From Richelia intracellularis (lineage in GTDB: Bacteria > Cyanobacteriota > Cyanobacteriia > Cyanobacteriales > Nostocaceae), in NCBI GenBank assembly GCA_000613065.1, contig CBZS010000212.1, forward strand, positions 1 to 47,669: DNA of 47,669 bases. The letters are read 5' to 3'. The notes beneath the pieces are model-generated. The model saw only the letters and a list, made by a program, of their open reading frames with translations, was not told where the DNA came from and ran no database searches. Below, piece by piece: positions 47,625-47,669 of the stretch. The position numbers were made by a program, and so were the translations under genes. The stretch's first letter is position 1; the number at the start of each line of letters is the position of its first letter.

Positions 47625-47669
47625 CCTTTTTCACTCCTAAATTACCCTCTTTCTTTTTCTCTAAGGTTT

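Overview
The window is chromosomal DNA of a cyanobacterium, very probably a filamentous heterocyst former. Evidence: HIP1 octamers (GCGATCGC) scattered throughout; a cyanobacterial MenB (phylloquinone pathway); a Mo-dependent nitrogenase C-terminal-type protein; an orthocaspase; a PatX-like pre-peptide with an RGSGR core; and several conserved cyanobacterial proteins. Many transposon relics and genes broken by nonsense codons, short duplications and insertions point to an eroding, IS-rich genome, as in some symbiotic Nostocales. The species cannot be named from sequence alone.

Layout. 0-3 kb: start of a glycosyltransferase (off the left edge) and a secreted beta-propeller protein. 3.1-5.7 kb: an ISKra4-type IS with a 9-bp target duplication directly in front of a TIR-like gene that carries three in-frame stops. 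5.8-8.9 kb: menB, then the methionine-salvage operon mtnD-mtnX-mtnB. 9-12 kb: a small exported protein and a UvrD-like helicase. 12.1-14.6 kb: relics of a cytochrome P450 and a PPC/DUF296 gene, then an ISAs1-type IS. 14.6-20.9 kb: aldehyde dehydrogenase, response regulator-histidine kinase, an EgtD-like methyltransferase, a broken FAD oxidoreductase, and patX.

21.3-30.1 kb is the main discovery: the decayed right part of a type V-K CRISPR-associated transposon (CAST). In order it holds a divergent ribbon-helix-helix regulator, an IS1634-type insertion, a cas12k pseudogene (four in-frame stops, a 91-bp MITE, a late frameshift), a tracrRNA split by about 1 kb of ISKra4 relic plus MITE, a one-spacer CRISPR array, an IS630 relic, a short delocalised guide, four TnsB-type end repeats and a transposon terminus. 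The delocalised guide (17 nt) matches the adjacent tRNA-Val(UAC) at 16 of 17 positions next to a GTA PAM. The transposon end lies 59 bp from that PAM, as RNA-guided homing predicts. tnsB, tnsC, tniQ and the other transposon end were not found.

30.3-34.9 kb is ordinary: DUF2227 protein, mazG, queA, a conserved protein, yraN, a pentapeptide-repeat protein. 35.1-39.6 kb is a nested wreck: an RsmB/NOP-type RNA methyltransferase gene cut by a MITE, an IS5-type IS and an ISAs1-type IS that itself contains an IS1634-type IS. 39.6-47.7 kb: a sulfite-oxidase-like gene broken by a 16-bp tandem duplication, rpmF, a membrane-anchored unknown, a YN-type orthocaspase, a nitrogenase-associated protein, RNase J with a one-base frameshift at an A-AAG slip site, and dapA.
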